Source: Paracoccaceae bacterium
GTDB taxonomy: Bacteria > Pseudomonadota > Alphaproteobacteria > Rhodobacterales > Rhodobacteraceae
Assembly (NCBI GenBank): GCA_026706985.1
Contig: JAPOXR010000021.1
Coordinates: 1-64,000 of the forward strand
Reading direction: 5' to 3'
DNA length: 64,000 nt
This document shows positions 1 to 8,835 of this stretch, in pieces; the stretch's first letter is position 1; each line of letters starts with the position of its first letter. A program made the position numbers and the translations under genes. The notes beneath the pieces were generated by a model that had not been told where the DNA came from, searched no databases, and worked only from the letters and a program-made list of their open reading frames with translations.

Positions 1-159
1 GAAATCCCTCCTGCGAAAGCTCTCAGTCCATGGTTTGAGAAATGCAGGCTAGTCAAGCACATCCTCCGCAAGCACGGCTACCCGCCCGATCTTCAGGAAT
101 CCGCCGTTCAGACCGTCTTGGAACAGGCCGAGGTCCTCTCGGCTAAGTGGGCTGCATAG
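1..159 (+). CDS. hsdR: Type I restriction enzyme subunit R (HsdR), C-terminal end only
   Basis: The window starts inside this gene; 52 codons and a TAG stop remain in frame 1. The visible protein contains [24 protein letters not shown] and a final KWAA. This pattern matches the C-terminal tail (DUF3387-type) of the R subunit of type I restriction-modification systems, the ATP-dependent translocase/nuclease that cuts DNA unmodified by HsdM/HsdS. The helicase and nuclease domains lie outside the window, so it cannot be judged whether the gene is intact. It runs towards the minus-strand catabolic cluster, whose last gene ends 27 bp downstream. The family call rests on a short tail. Confidence 0.7.
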   Translation, partial: EIPPAKALSPWFEKCRLVKHILRKHGYPPDLQESAVQTVLEQAEVLSAKWAA

Positions 160-186
160 ACATCGAGATGAGAGTCTCTGTGAAAT

Positions 187-1383
187 TCAAGGAGCTACTT
201 CTCGTAACGCCTCAAGAACAAACTGCAAGTTCCGTTTGCGCAGGAACCCCCAGTTGTAAAAGCTGATCCCTTCCGCGCCAAGCGCGGCAATATCCGAAAC
301 CGCGGCCCTCACTTCGCTGGCGGAATTCAGGTCGGGCGCAGAAGGCCTGATGACGCATCGCAGGCCTTCCGTGCCGCCCAGTCGCCGTCGAACATCAGCG
401 AAGTCCGCCGTCACGCGAGTCGACTCAGGCTCGTAAAGGCAAATCTCCAATGCACCCGCAGCTCGCCGGAGATCCGCCAAGTTGCTTCCTTCGTACCAGG
501 AATTTGCAGTCGGTCGGCCCACCGACGGGATGACTGCAACAGCCACCTCGCTCGCCACGGCCATCCGAATCTCGGCGACCAGGGATGTCACCACTTGGCA
601 TCGCCAGTCGAGAAACGCCGACAATTCGCGGTCCGTAGCGAGATCAGCGAGCCAGAAGCTCTCGGCCATGTCTTCAGGATAGTCGACGTCGCCGGCCAGA
701 TAGTCGGAAATCCACTTTCTGGTCACCCCTTGCAGTCTCTTCGCGTCTATGCCAGCACGCTCCGCGCCTTCGACGCAATTCTCGCAAAAGCAAAGTCCGA
801 GCAGGTTCTCCAGCCACCGATTGGGCAGAACCAAATTGAACTCATGGTGGAAGCCGTGAAAGAAGGGGGCGAAACCCGGAGACTCGAGAGTGATTCCGGA
901 GACCTGATAGTTGGCTGCAACATCGGCAGCCAGGCCGCGGGCAAACTCCCTAGCGTTCGGTGACGACGGACACAGGTTGTAGACGTACCGGTCGCCGAAG
1001 GCATTTCCAACGCAATCTTCCAGGTTTCGTGAGCCGAGCGGCGTGTTGTGAAGCAGCACCAGCCATGCATTCGCCGCAATCTCGCCTTTCCGAACGACCT
1101 CTCCCAGAATGTCACGTTCGGCAACCATGGAGTTGGGTATCGGAACGATCCTGCCGTAACGCGACGGGTCATGTCGGAAGTACACGGTCCCGTCCTCCGG
1201 GAAGAAGACCGGAGAAGAAGAGCGTGGGCGCAGGAACTTTCCGGCGTGGTAGCTTCCGGCAACCGTTACGGCGTTGAGACCTAGATCACGGAATTCAGAA
1301 AGCGACGCTTCCAGTCCGCGCTCGGCGAGATCCCAGGGAAACGCGTATATCGACCTGAAATCAGTCATCGGCCCAACCTGCAT
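187..1383 (-). CDS. Unknown protein, putative TIM-barrel / glycoside-hydrolase-like
   Basis: A 398-residue soluble protein with no signal peptide. I do not recognise a characterised family. Visible marks are an N-terminal strand ending in NAVTVAGSYHAGKF (residues 37-50), a LES strand end (about 166-168) followed by the aromatic/His-rich stretch FFHGFHHEF, a Cys cluster CFCENC at 198-203, and strand-like segments near the C-terminus (AEGISFYNWG). Alternating strands and helices with acidic strand ends and a CxC..C cluster recall TIM-barrel proteins of the glycoside hydrolase superfamily; this is inference. It is the last gene of the left cluster, 123 bp after the FAD oxidase, so it may act on the same imported substrate. 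An alternative ATG lies at 1368. It is certainly coding; the function is open. Confidence 0.75.
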   Translation of the reverse strand: MQVGPMTDFRSIYAFPWDLAERGLEASLSEFRDLGLNAVTVAGSYHAGKFLRPRSSSPVFFPEDGTVYFRHDPSRYGRIVPIPNSMVAERDILGEVVRKGEIAANAWLVLLHNTPLGSRNLEDCVGNAFGDRYVYNLCPSSPNAREFARGLAADVAANYQVSGITLESPGFAPFFHGFHHEFNLVLPNRWLENLLGLCFCENCVEGAERAGIDAKRLQGVTRKWISDYLAGDVDYPEDMAESFWLADLATDRELSAFLDWRCQVVTSLVAEIRMAVASEVAVAVIPSVGRPTANSWYEGSNLADLRRAAGALEICLYEPESTRVTADFADVRRRLGGTEGLRCVIRPSAPDLNSASEVRAAVSDIAALGAEGISFYNWGFLRKRNLQFVLEALREVAP

Positions 1384-1506
1384 CGCCGGAAGGTGTCTTC
1401 AGGTTGTGCGAGGTCTCTCCGAACACACGGAAACCCAATGCAAGATCTGCATGACACGAAAGATGCCCGACCTTCAAGCGCTTCCGGCGAATTGACAGGG
1501 TCAAGC

Positions 1507-3099
1507 CTAGGTCCTCAACGGAACGGACTGAGCGCTGTTCCAGATGTTGTGTGGGTCGTATTGCTTCTTCACGTCGAGAAGGCGCGAATAGTTGTCCTTC
1601 CCGAAGTACATTTGCATCGCAAAGTCAATTGCGCCCACACCTTGCTCATTTGTGCCGAGATCATTGTCACAATAGTTGTAATAACAACCTTGATAGGGAG
1701 AAGAATCCGGATCATCATTATAGTACGGATCAGGCCAACCGCCGGTATCCTGATAGACAGCATGGTACATCCTATCTATCCAGTCGACATATACATCGCT
1801 CAAGTTTGTGTCTGGCGTTGAGATCGGTGCAGGACTGTCCCAATGACATTGATATTGGAGTTTCATGGTGGATTGACGTTGCCAGATCGGCGTCGCCGCA
1901 GGATCCACACTATTGATTTCTCCGCCATACGAATCTGCCTGAATCCATGCACTGGACATGTCAACAGGCTCTCCGTCATAGGTCGGGTATTCCGTAAGGC
2001 CCTCGAAGAGAGGCTCAAACTGTTCGGGAGAAAAAACTGCCTTGTGATAAGCAGACTTGTACTTGCTGTACTGATTGCTTCCCGACCCGTTCAGAGTTTG
2101 AACGGCATCGTGAAACGAAAAGAACTGAGCGCTAGAAGTATTGCCGATCAGGCTCAGCCTTTCCCCTAGAACTGACTGTCCATAGAGTGAAGTGGGGCGC
2201 TTGTGAATCCTGAATCCAGAGCCAGAAAGCTCGCGAAAAAGAACCGCGACAGCATCTTCGATGCCAGAATCTTCGATGCCTGCATTGGCAAGTTGCACGA
2301 GAAAGTCAATCGTGCCAGAAATTTCAGATCCTGACTTCAATTGATGATTGAATTTTGTAATTCCAAACCAGTCCATTCGGTCCGGAGGCACAAAGTTGTA
2401 CAGGGACTCGGCCAAGTTACCGAGAGCTTCTGCATCAGGGATGTCTTGCCATGGGATCGCGAGTGTAAGTATCGCCGCCGTATCCAGTGAGTCAGGCAAT
2501 TCCTTGAAGTAAAACCTTGAAATGGCCCCGAAGTTGCCCCCGCCCGCGCCCTTCAGTGCCCAAAACAGCTCCGGCTCCGTAGCCGCGTCCACATGATGAA
2601 GCTCTGCCTTTCCCGGCGCGGGCGTCAGCACAATGTCGACTCCTGTGACCCAGTCAACAGTCAATCCCTGAAGCCTGGAAAGCAGGCCATAGCCGCCTCC
2701 GGAAACATGCCCGCCGATGCCGACGGAATAGCAGCTCCCTCCCGGAAGGCACTTGCCGAACAATGCATTGAGCCGCGTGAACGAGGACCAGTTTGATGCA
2801 CCGGCCTCCACGAAATATCCGCGATCAGGGTGTTGCCCGACTCCATCCAAGCCTATGCAGTCAATAAGGCTTTTCGAGGTCGCATTGAAGACAAAGTTCT
2901 CGTAGCAATGGCGGCCGCTCACTATGCGAACACCCGGATCCTCTCCTGCCTGTTCGGGTGTGCTCGCTTGCGTCACGGCAGCCACGAGTTCGTCATCACT
3001 GGTGGGTGTAAAGACCTTTTCCAGGTTGCCCGCGTAAAACCGCCTGTTGAATCCGATCTTGTCGCTGACAGTTGGCGCTCTTGAGTCGAAAATGGCCAT
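1507..3099 (-). CDS. FAD-dependent oxidase, berberine bridge enzyme-like (BBE)
   Basis: A 530-residue flavoprotein of the PCMH/BBE type, which oxidises alcohols, sugars or amines and passes electrons to O2 or another acceptor. The FAD domain shows both attachment signatures of bicovalent enzymes: His64 in SGRHCYE (8-alpha-histidyl link) and Cys123 in GGSCYSVGIGGH (6-S-cysteinyl link), followed by SGGGYG. The C-terminal BBE segment is complete, with YFGKDNYSRLLDVK and YDPHNIW near residues 495-520. Length is normal. No signal peptide is visible, so it is probably cytoplasmic. It lies 327 bp downstream of the sugar ABC ATPase gene on the same strand, suggesting it oxidises the imported compound or a product. 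The substrate cannot be read from sequence. Confidence 0.9.
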   Translation of the reverse strand: MAIFDSRAPTVSDKIGFNRRFYAGNLEKVFTPTSDDELVAAVTQASTPEQAGEDPGVRIVSGRHCYENFVFNATSKSLIDCIGLDGVGQHPDRGYFVEAGASNWSSFTRLNALFGKCLPGGSCYSVGIGGHVSGGGYGLLSRLQGLTVDWVTGVDIVLTPAPGKAELHHVDAATEPELFWALKGAGGGNFGAISRFYFKELPDSLDTAAILTLAIPWQDIPDAEALGNLAESLYNFVPPDRMDWFGITKFNHQLKSGSEISGTIDFLVQLANAGIEDSGIEDAVAVLFRELSGSGFRIHKRPTSLYGQSVLGERLSLIGNTSSAQFFSFHDAVQTLNGSGSNQYSKYKSAYHKAVFSPEQFEPLFEGLTEYPTYDGEPVDMSSAWIQADSYGGEINSVDPAATPIWQRQSTMKLQYQCHWDSPAPISTPDTNLSDVYVDWIDRMYHAVYQDTGGWPDPYYNDDPDSSPYQGCYYNYCDNDLGTNEQGVGAIDFAMQMYFGKDNYSRLLDVKKQYDPHNIWNSAQSVPLRT

Positions 3100-3426
3100 G
3101 CTATGTTATCCAGTCTTGCCGCCAGGGGCGTATATGTCAAGCTCCGATCCCATCCAATCCCATGTCCAATTGCATGACGGACGCGATGCACTCTTCTTTG
3201 TTCCAACTGGCGCCTGCATGAAATGAGATTGGATTGGGAATCCGGTTGCGTTTATTCACATTTGGCACCAGGGCGCAGGCAAGCGACGCAATCAAGTGAT
3301 TCATTGCCGACATGATGCCGGATCAATGCACGGAAGATTTTCTTCAAGAATGTGTTGCGGCAACCAGTGCAGTGTCCGTTCTTTCTTGACGTCCAGCGCA
3401 ATGCCATTTTCGTGCCAAATGGACGC
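3100..3426. other. Intergenic region upstream of the BBE oxidase gene
   Basis: No convincing gene lies in these 327 bp. Two arms form an imperfect inverted repeat with small gaps: GATCCCATCCAATCC at 3146-3160 and GATTGGATTGGGAATC at 3227-3242. It sits about 50-145 bp upstream of the oxidase start, so it could be an operator or a weak terminator after the ATPase gene. There is no T-tract. The gap is much larger than elsewhere in the cluster, suggesting the last two genes have their own promoter. This is inference. Confidence 0.35.
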
Positions 3427-4497
3427 CTACATTCTCCGGCCTTCCTGGTCAAACACGTGCACGTGTTCGGCGGCATAAAAGAAAGCAGCGGTCTTTCCTT
3501 CGGTGCAGGAACTTGCGTTCGTATGGCGGAAACGAAGATCCACTGATGCCGAGGTGGAAAGAGTCACCACCGTGTCGGCACCGGTGTATTCGAGCGCCGT
3601 GACGGTTCCCTGGATGCAGTTCGAGCCACCCTCGTGCCTTGCGTCCGTCGGTCGCAGCCCTACGAGGAGCGGCGCACCTTTCGGACCGGTTCCGCAATTA
3701 GTCTTCAGGTCGAACTCGCCGATCCGGACGCTGTCCCGGCCAAGTGAAATGCCCGGCCCGATGTTCATCTTCGGGTTCCCGAGAAAACCGGCCACGAACG
3801 TGTTGGTCGGCGCATTGAACACCTCCCTTGGCGTGCCGACCTGCTGGACGACCCCGTCCTTCAGGACGACTATCCTGTCCGCCATCGTCATGGCCTCGTG
3901 CTGGTCATGAGTGACGTATATCGTAACCTTCCCGACCCTGCGGTGCAGCGCCGTCAGGTGCTGGCGCATCGCATCTCTCAATTGCGCGTCCAGGTTGGAC
4001 AACGGTTCGTCCATCGCGAACACCTCCGGATCGCGCACCAGAGCGCGCGCGAGCGCAACTCTCTGCCTTTGGCCGCCAGACAGCGCTTCGGGTCGCTTTT
4101 CGAGCTGGTCGGAGATCTCGACCAAGTTCGCGGCCTGCAGGACCTTTTCATGTACCATTGCCCGGTTCCGCGCCTCGCCTTTCCGGGACTTCAACGGGTA
4201 AGCGATGTTCCTGGCCACCGACATGTGAGGGTAGAGGGCATAGTTCTGGAAGACCATGGCCACGTTGCGATCCCTCGGAAGCAGGTAGTTCACAAGGCTG
4301 CCGTTGACGAAGATCTCCCCCGACGTCGGGTCCTCGATGCCGGCAAGCAGCTTCAGGATGGTGCTCTTTCCGCAGCCGGACGGCCCAAGCAAGACCAGGA
4401 ACTCGCGCTTGGGAATGGCAAGGTCAAGATCCCGAACGGCCTGGAAGTCACCGTACGCCTTGCATACGGACCGGAACTCGATTGCGGCGCCTGTCAT
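3427..4497 (-). CDS. Sugar ABC transporter ATP-binding protein (MsmK/UgpC type, CUT1)
   Basis: A 356-residue ATPase that powers the CUT1 importer encoded just upstream. Motifs in order: Walker A GPSGCGKST (residues 38-46), Q-loop in VFQNYALYP (about 84), signature LSGGQRQRVALARAL (139-153), Walker B ending MDEP (162-165), H-loop THD (His197). A C-terminal TOBE/OB regulatory region follows, with LLVGLRPTDAR. ATG 4497 is chosen because AAGGG lies 6 bases before it; a TTG at 4503 has no room for a ribosome site. The start lies 2 bases past the permease stop, so translation is probably coupled. Proteins of this type can energise more than one CUT1 system. Confidence 0.95.
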   Translation of the reverse strand: MTGAAIEFRSVCKAYGDFQAVRDLDLAIPKREFLVLLGPSGCGKSTILKLLAGIEDPTSGEIFVNGSLVNYLLPRDRNVAMVFQNYALYPHMSVARNIAYPLKSRKGEARNRAMVHEKVLQAANLVEISDQLEKRPEALSGGQRQRVALARALVRDPEVFAMDEPLSNLDAQLRDAMRQHLTALHRRVGKVTIYVTHDQHEAMTMADRIVVLKDGVVQQVGTPREVFNAPTNTFVAGFLGNPKMNIGPGISLGRDSVRIGEFDLKTNCGTGPKGAPLLVGLRPTDARHEGGSNCIQGTVTALEYTGADTVVTLSTSASVDLRFRHTNASSCTEGKTAAFFYAAEHVHVFDQEGRRM

Positions 4498-4499
4498 TG

Positions 4500-5330
4500 T
4501 CAACCCTTGAGCGCGCTGGACAGGCTTTGCGCCATGAAGAACCGTTGCAAGGCAAGGAACAGCAGCGTGATCGGTATGGTCGCGAGCAGCGAGGCCGCGG
4601 AAATCAGGCCCCAGTCGACCACGAAGTTCGACTTCAGGCTGGCTATGCCCACTGTCAGCACCTGCCGGGACTCGGTCTGGATTGCCACCAGCGGCCAGAG
4701 GAAGTTCGTGTACTGAAGCATGAAGGTGAATATCGCATGAACCACAAGGCCGGAACTGATCAATGGCAGGATTATCTGCACGAAGATCCTGAACTCGCCC
4801 GCGCCGTCAAGCCGCGCCGAATGCAGCAGGTCGTCGGGCAACGAAACGATGAAGCTCCTGAGCAGGAAGATGCCAAGCGGGTTCGCGAGCGCGGGCAGGA
4901 TGAGCGCCCAGTAGGTGTTCAAGAGTCCCATGTCCCGAACTAGGAAGAACAGGGGGATGATGAGTGCCGCAACGGGAATGGCGACTGCCGTCAGAAGGAC
5001 GGCCGAGACGGCCCTCTTGCCCACGAAGTCCAGCTTGGCGAGAGCATATGCCGCCATCGCGTCTATCGCCAGCTTCAGGACCGTGATCATGATCCCGACC
5101 ATGAAGGTGTTGGCCGTCCAGTTCAGGAACGATGTCTCCTGAAGCAGCTTTGCGTAGTTGCCCCAGAACACCTGGTCCGGAATCCACTCCGGCGGATAGC
5201 TGAAGAGCGACCGCGTGTCCTTGATCGAGGTCGACAGGATGTAAAGGAAGGGCACGATGGAAACGACTGCCGCGATTGCCAGCAGGCCGTAGGATGCCGC
5301 CATCATCGGGCGCGTCGGCTGAAGCGACAC
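4500..5330 (-). CDS. Sugar ABC transporter permease, MalG/UgpE type
   Basis: A 276-residue inner-membrane permease with six hydrophobic segments. The cytoplasmic EAA-type loop is SARLDGAGEFRIFVQIILPL (about 170-190), which docks on the ATPase. N-terminal SIKD followed by a short periplasmic region and the C-terminal ALQRFFMAQSLSSALKG are typical of the MalG branch. Its stop falls directly before the ATPase start and its start is about 30 bp after the other permease. The GTG at 5330 is used; the frame is open further upstream, so the N-terminus could be some residues longer, and the ribosome site is weak. Together with the neighbouring genes it forms a complete importer; the substrate is not evident. 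Confidence 0.93.
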   Translation of the reverse strand: MSLQPTRPMMAASYGLLAIAAVVSIVPFLYILSTSIKDTRSLFSYPPEWIPDQVFWGNYAKLLQETSFLNWTANTFMVGIMITVLKLAIDAMAAYALAKLDFVGKRAVSAVLLTAVAIPVAALIIPLFFLVRDMGLLNTYWALILPALANPLGIFLLRSFIVSLPDDLLHSARLDGAGEFRIFVQIILPLISSGLVVHAIFTFMLQYTNFLWPLVAIQTESRQVLTVGIASLKSNFVVDWGLISAASLLATIPITLLFLALQRFFMAQSLSSALKG

Positions 5331-5362
5331 GGCGTTCCGTTTCCTTGCCAGGAGCCGTGGAA

Positions 5363-6274
5363 TCAGGCTCTCTCCCGGAACGCGTAGGACTGAAGGGCCG
5401 TGAGCGCGAGCACGACCAGGACAAGGACGAACGAAAGCGTGGCACCGTACCCGGGCTCGTTGAACGTGAACAGGCTGCGGTAGATGTACCAGGTCGTCGA
5501 CGCCGTCGAATGAAACGGCCCGCCGTCGGTGAGGATGAAGATTGAATCGAACACCTGCAGATTGACGATCGTCGCGAAGATCGCCGAAAAGAAGAACGTC
5601 GGCTTCAGCAGCGGCAACGTCAGCTGGAAAAACCGCTGCCAGGGACCCGCGCCGTCAAGTTCCGCCGCGTGATACAGGTCTCGAGGCAGGCTCTGGATCC
5701 CGGCAAGGAACAGGAGCGTCCAGAATCCCATTCCCTTCCAGACCTCGACCATGGCGATCGTCGGCATGGCCAGGACTTCGTTGCCAAGGAAGTTTACAGG
5801 TTCCCCGATGACCGCGCGCATCAAGACGTTCAGGACGCCAAAATCCTGGTGCAGCACGAAGGTGAACATGAGGGCCGCGACGAGAATTGGCTGCAATGTC
5901 GGATAGTAGATGATCGTCTTGAATGCAGTCTGCCCGACCGAGACCGCGTTCAGGGCCAGCGCGAACAGCATTGCCACCACGAACACGGCCGGTATCGCCA
6001 TCAGGCAGTATCGGACCGTGTTCCATATCGTCTTCAGCACCAACGGGTCGGCGAACGTCCGCTCCCAGTTCCTGGTGCCGACGAACACGGCTGGCGACAT
6101 GACGCCGCCTGTCTGGAACGTCTGGACAAGCAGCGAAATACCGGGCCAGACGAGAAACGTGCCGAAGAAGAAGAGAGCGGGCGCGAGAAAGAGGTATGCC
6201 GTCAGGTTTCGCCGCAGGACGTAGTTTCGGCGCATCCGCCCATGGTCAATCTTGCCAGCCTGAATTTCGCTCAC
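5363..6274 (-). CDS. Sugar ABC transporter permease, MalF/UgpA type
   Basis: A 303-residue inner-membrane protein. A positively charged N-terminus (HGRMRRNYVLRRN) leads into a first membrane segment, and five or six more follow. The EAA loop reads YHAAELDGAGPWQRFFQLTLPL (split here: AAELDGAG then FFQLTLPL), a typical MalF-branch signature. FILTDGGPFHSTAST near residue 250 is the usual FxxTxGGP motif of UgpA-type permeases. It is encoded 53 bp after the binding-protein gene and pairs with the MalG-type permease as a heterodimer. The start is a GTG with a weak upstream ribosome site. Role is certain at family level, substrate unknown. Confidence 0.93.
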   Translation of the reverse strand: MSEIQAGKIDHGRMRRNYVLRRNLTAYLFLAPALFFFGTFLVWPGISLLVQTFQTGGVMSPAVFVGTRNWERTFADPLVLKTIWNTVRYCLMAIPAVFVVAMLFALALNAVSVGQTAFKTIIYYPTLQPILVAALMFTFVLHQDFGVLNVLMRAVIGEPVNFLGNEVLAMPTIAMVEVWKGMGFWTLLFLAGIQSLPRDLYHAAELDGAGPWQRFFQLTLPLLKPTFFFSAIFATIVNLQVFDSIFILTDGGPFHSTASTTWYIYRSLFTFNEPGYGATLSFVLVLVVLALTALQSYAFRERA

Positions 6275-6327
6275 AGCACTTCAGGGTGCCGTTTCCGGCA
6301 CCCTGCCCATCAATTTGCTTCAGGAAG

Positions 6328-7602
6328 CTAGCCCAGGATCTCGTCTGTGATCGCGCACATCTCCTGAATCACCTGCTCCCCGGTCATGCCGCCCCGGTAC
6401 GCCCTTTCAGCGACCGGCCAGATCGACTGGAGAATCTTCAGTATCTGCGGGTGAGGCTGGATGCCCTTGACGCGGGGGACGAACTCCTGCTGCACCTTGC
6501 GCATCGCCTCATTGTCCGCGAACATCCCGGGAATGATGTCCTCGCGCACGACCTGCAGGTTCACCTGCTCGGCAAACCGGCCAACCTGAGGTCCGGAGGC
6601 CCAGTGCTTGATGTATTCCCAGGCGGCATCCTTGTTAGGGCTGGCGCTCGCGATGCTCAGGATTCCGAAGTTGCCCATGACCGTCTGTCCTTGCTCGCCT
6701 GGAGGCGCGTACGCGACATCCCAGTTGAACGGTGGCGGATTGGCGTTCAGTTCGCCGATCTGGGGCGTTTCCCCGTGATAGATCGCGATCTTCCCGCCCT
6801 TGAAGAGATCGAATTGCTCCTGCGTCGACATTGAGCCGATCGGCGGGGTGACGCCGGCCTCGTGCATGTCGATCAGGAACTGGGTTGCGGCTTCCGCTCC
6901 CCACAGGCCGCATCCGCTCCAGTCGTCGTTCAGCAGGTCCGCGCCAGCGTTGTGAACATAGGGCAGCCAGTCCCAGAAGGCGAAGTCTCCTGTCCTGCTA
7001 CGGACGGAAAAGCCGTAGACTCCGTCACCGGTCGTCTTCTTCGCGGCATCCATCATGTCGGCGTAGGAGCTGTTCCAGGTGTCCAGAACCCCGGCCTCGG
7101 CAAGCAGGTCCTCGTTTACGAATATGTTGTAGACCGCCCCAAGGACGGGAACACCCCATATGCCGCCGCCCTGTCGGGAAAGATCCCAGGCAAATTCCGG
7201 AATGAGCGCCCGCTCGCCAGCCCATTCCTCGGCACTGACAAGGTCCGACATGTCTTGCAGCGCGCCTTGCTCGGCGTAGTTCGGATAGATCAGGTCAACG
7301 AGATAGAGGACGTCGGCTGGATTGCCGCTCGCAAATCCCGCAGTAAGCTCGGCGTTCATGTTGGCCCAGTCGTACGTCGTGAACTCCACGTTCACTCCGG
7401 GTTCGACCGCCTTGAAGTCCTCGATGATCATCGCGTTGAAGCGAGCCTCGTCAGCCGAATGGGGGCCCTTGATCATGGTGATGTCGCCTGACACGTGACC
7501 GCCGCCTTGAACCGGCGTGGTCCACAGGCCGAATCCAGCCACCGCGGCAACCGCCAACGCTCCCGCGCCAGTCATCGAGCTGAAACAGGTTCTCATGTTC
7601 AT
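6328..7602 (-). CDS. Extracellular solute-binding protein, family 1 (CUT1 sugar ABC)
   Basis: The periplasmic receptor of the importer, 424 residues from the chosen start. ATG 7602 is preferred over an upstream in-frame start because GGGAGG lies five bases before it. The N-terminus is a signal peptide (MNMRTC, then a hydrophobic run ending GLWTTPVQGGG). The mature protein has the family-1 layout: ITMIKGPHSADEARF, EFTTYDWANMNAEL, and MGNFGILSIASASPNKDAAW in the second half. It precedes the two permeases and the ATPase on the same strand, the common CUT1 order. The D-threonine-aldolase-like gene lies 165 bp upstream, so the transporter may have its own promoter in that gap. The ligand could be a sugar, polyol or modified amino acid. 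Confidence 0.94.
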   Translation of the reverse strand: MNMRTCFSSMTGAGALAVAAVAGFGLWTTPVQGGGHVSGDITMIKGPHSADEARFNAMIIEDFKAVEPGVNVEFTTYDWANMNAELTAGFASGNPADVLYLVDLIYPNYAEQGALQDMSDLVSAEEWAGERALIPEFAWDLSRQGGGIWGVPVLGAVYNIFVNEDLLAEAGVLDTWNSSYADMMDAAKKTTGDGVYGFSVRSRTGDFAFWDWLPYVHNAGADLLNDDWSGCGLWGAEAATQFLIDMHEAGVTPPIGSMSTQEQFDLFKGGKIAIYHGETPQIGELNANPPPFNWDVAYAPPGEQGQTVMGNFGILSIASASPNKDAAWEYIKHWASGPQVGRFAEQVNLQVVREDIIPGMFADNEAMRKVQQEFVPRVKGIQPHPQILKILQSIWPVAERAYRGGMTGEQVIQEMCAITDEILG

Positions 7603-7767
7603 GATTTCCTCCCTTTCCCAGGATTCCGTTTGCATTCCGTCAGCGTCGGAACAACGATGAAAGTTAATTACATCGCCGAAACTTGTCAATCGGGGGAATC
7701 ATGTTTTCCGCACACTTTGGGTTCCGCATTGCCTGAACGTTCGCCCCCGACCAAGTGCTGGCTGCCT

Positions 7768-8835
7768 TCACGACAGCTTCCCGCGCGCATCGATCTTGAG
7801 AAGTGAGATTTCGCCTGTTCCGCTTTCGAGCCACGCACTGTCCACCATGTTGGCCACGACACAAATGTGGTTTGGAACGATGTTCACTTGCTCTCCGACT
7901 TCAAGCCCTTCGTCAGGACCACACAGGATGGTCCCGTGTTCCTCGTTCAAGCCTGCAATGCGCGCATGCGGATGTCCGACGACATGTCCAAATCCGTCAA
8001 GCCCAAGCAGGTCTGTCGTGAGTATCTTTGACCCCGCGTCGATGATTGCCTTGCCTGCCGAAGGGACGCTGACGACAGTGGCAACGATCCGGCCGGCGCA
8101 ATCCTCCCAGGCACAGGTTGCCCGCTCCACCAGCGAACGGTCGTTGAAGACATAGGTCCCTGCGCGATACTCGGTGATCGTCCCGCCGTGACTTCGAGCA
8201 TGCCACATGTCGGGCGATCCACCCGAGGAGACCACCGGGCATGCAATTCCGCACTCTTCGATCCCGGCCTTCGCAAGCGTCATGAAGGCCAGCACGTCGC
8301 GCTGTCCACCGATTGCCGGATAGGTCATCAACCCGCCGAATCGTATGCCTGGAAGGGCAGAGATTCTCCTTGAAAGCGCGATCGCGCGTTCGGGAGACTG
8401 CACGCCACAGCGGTGGCCGCCCGTGTCGCACTCAACCAGGACCAGCAGGGGTCGCGAAGCCGTTTCGAAGGCCCTGCTCAATCCGTCCACGACCACGTCG
8501 TTGTCGGCCACCCCGGACAGGGCCTTCGTCCGTTCGGCCAGGGAGCGAAGACGCCCGAGCTTGCCATCGCCGAGAATGTTGTAGGCAATGAGGATGTCAT
8601 GGATTCCGCCATCAACCATGACCTCGGCCTCGCCGATCTTCTGGCAGGTGATTCCGGTCGCGCCGGCCGCGATCTGCGCCTTGGCAAAGTGAACGCACTT
8701 GTGCGTCTTGACATGCGGACGAAGCTTCAGGCCGTTGTCGTCACAGTGCCTTTGGAATCTATCTATGTTCTTGAGCACCACCTCTTCGCGGATCACGAGC
8801 GCGGGTGTCTCAATCTCGATAGGCTTGGGAATCAT
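7768..8835 (-). CDS. D-threonine aldolase / D-serine dehydratase-like PLP enzyme
   Basis: A 355-residue fold-type III PLP enzyme with an alanine-racemase-like barrel. Enzymes of this group cleave D-beta-hydroxy-amino acids into glycine and an aldehyde, or dehydrate D-serine. The PLP lysine is expected at Lys43 in RPHVKTHK. The divalent-metal pair of the family is visible as His323 and Cys325 in VPNHICVV. VECDTGGHRCG (about 136-146) and SSGGSPDMW (about 204-212) are further conserved stretches. The start is secured by GAGGAGGAT upstream; it overlaps the end of the MlrC-type gene by 26 bp. With RidA and the MlrC protein nearby, a role in degrading D-amino-acid-containing compounds is likely but inferred. 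Confidence 0.9.
   Translation of the reverse strand: MIPKPIEIETPALVIREEVVLKNIDRFQRHCDDNGLKLRPHVKTHKCVHFAKAQIAAGATGITCQKIGEAEVMVDGGIHDILIAYNILGDGKLGRLRSLAERTKALSGVADNDVVVDGLSRAFETASRPLLVLVECDTGGHRCGVQSPERAIALSRRISALPGIRFGGLMTYPAIGGQRDVLAFMTLAKAGIEECGIACPVVSSGGSPDMWHARSHGGTITEYRAGTYVFNDRSLVERATCAWEDCAGRIVATVVSVPSAGKAIIDAGSKILTTDLLGLDGFGHVVGHPHARIAGLNEEHGTILCGPDEGLEVGEQVNIVPNHICVVANMVDSAWLESGTGEISLLKIDARGKLS

Noticed and set aside
6862..7491. Plus-strand frame opposite the solute-binding protein
   Set aside because: The minus strand carries a typical family-1 binding protein with signal peptide and ribosome site; the plus frame is a shadow.
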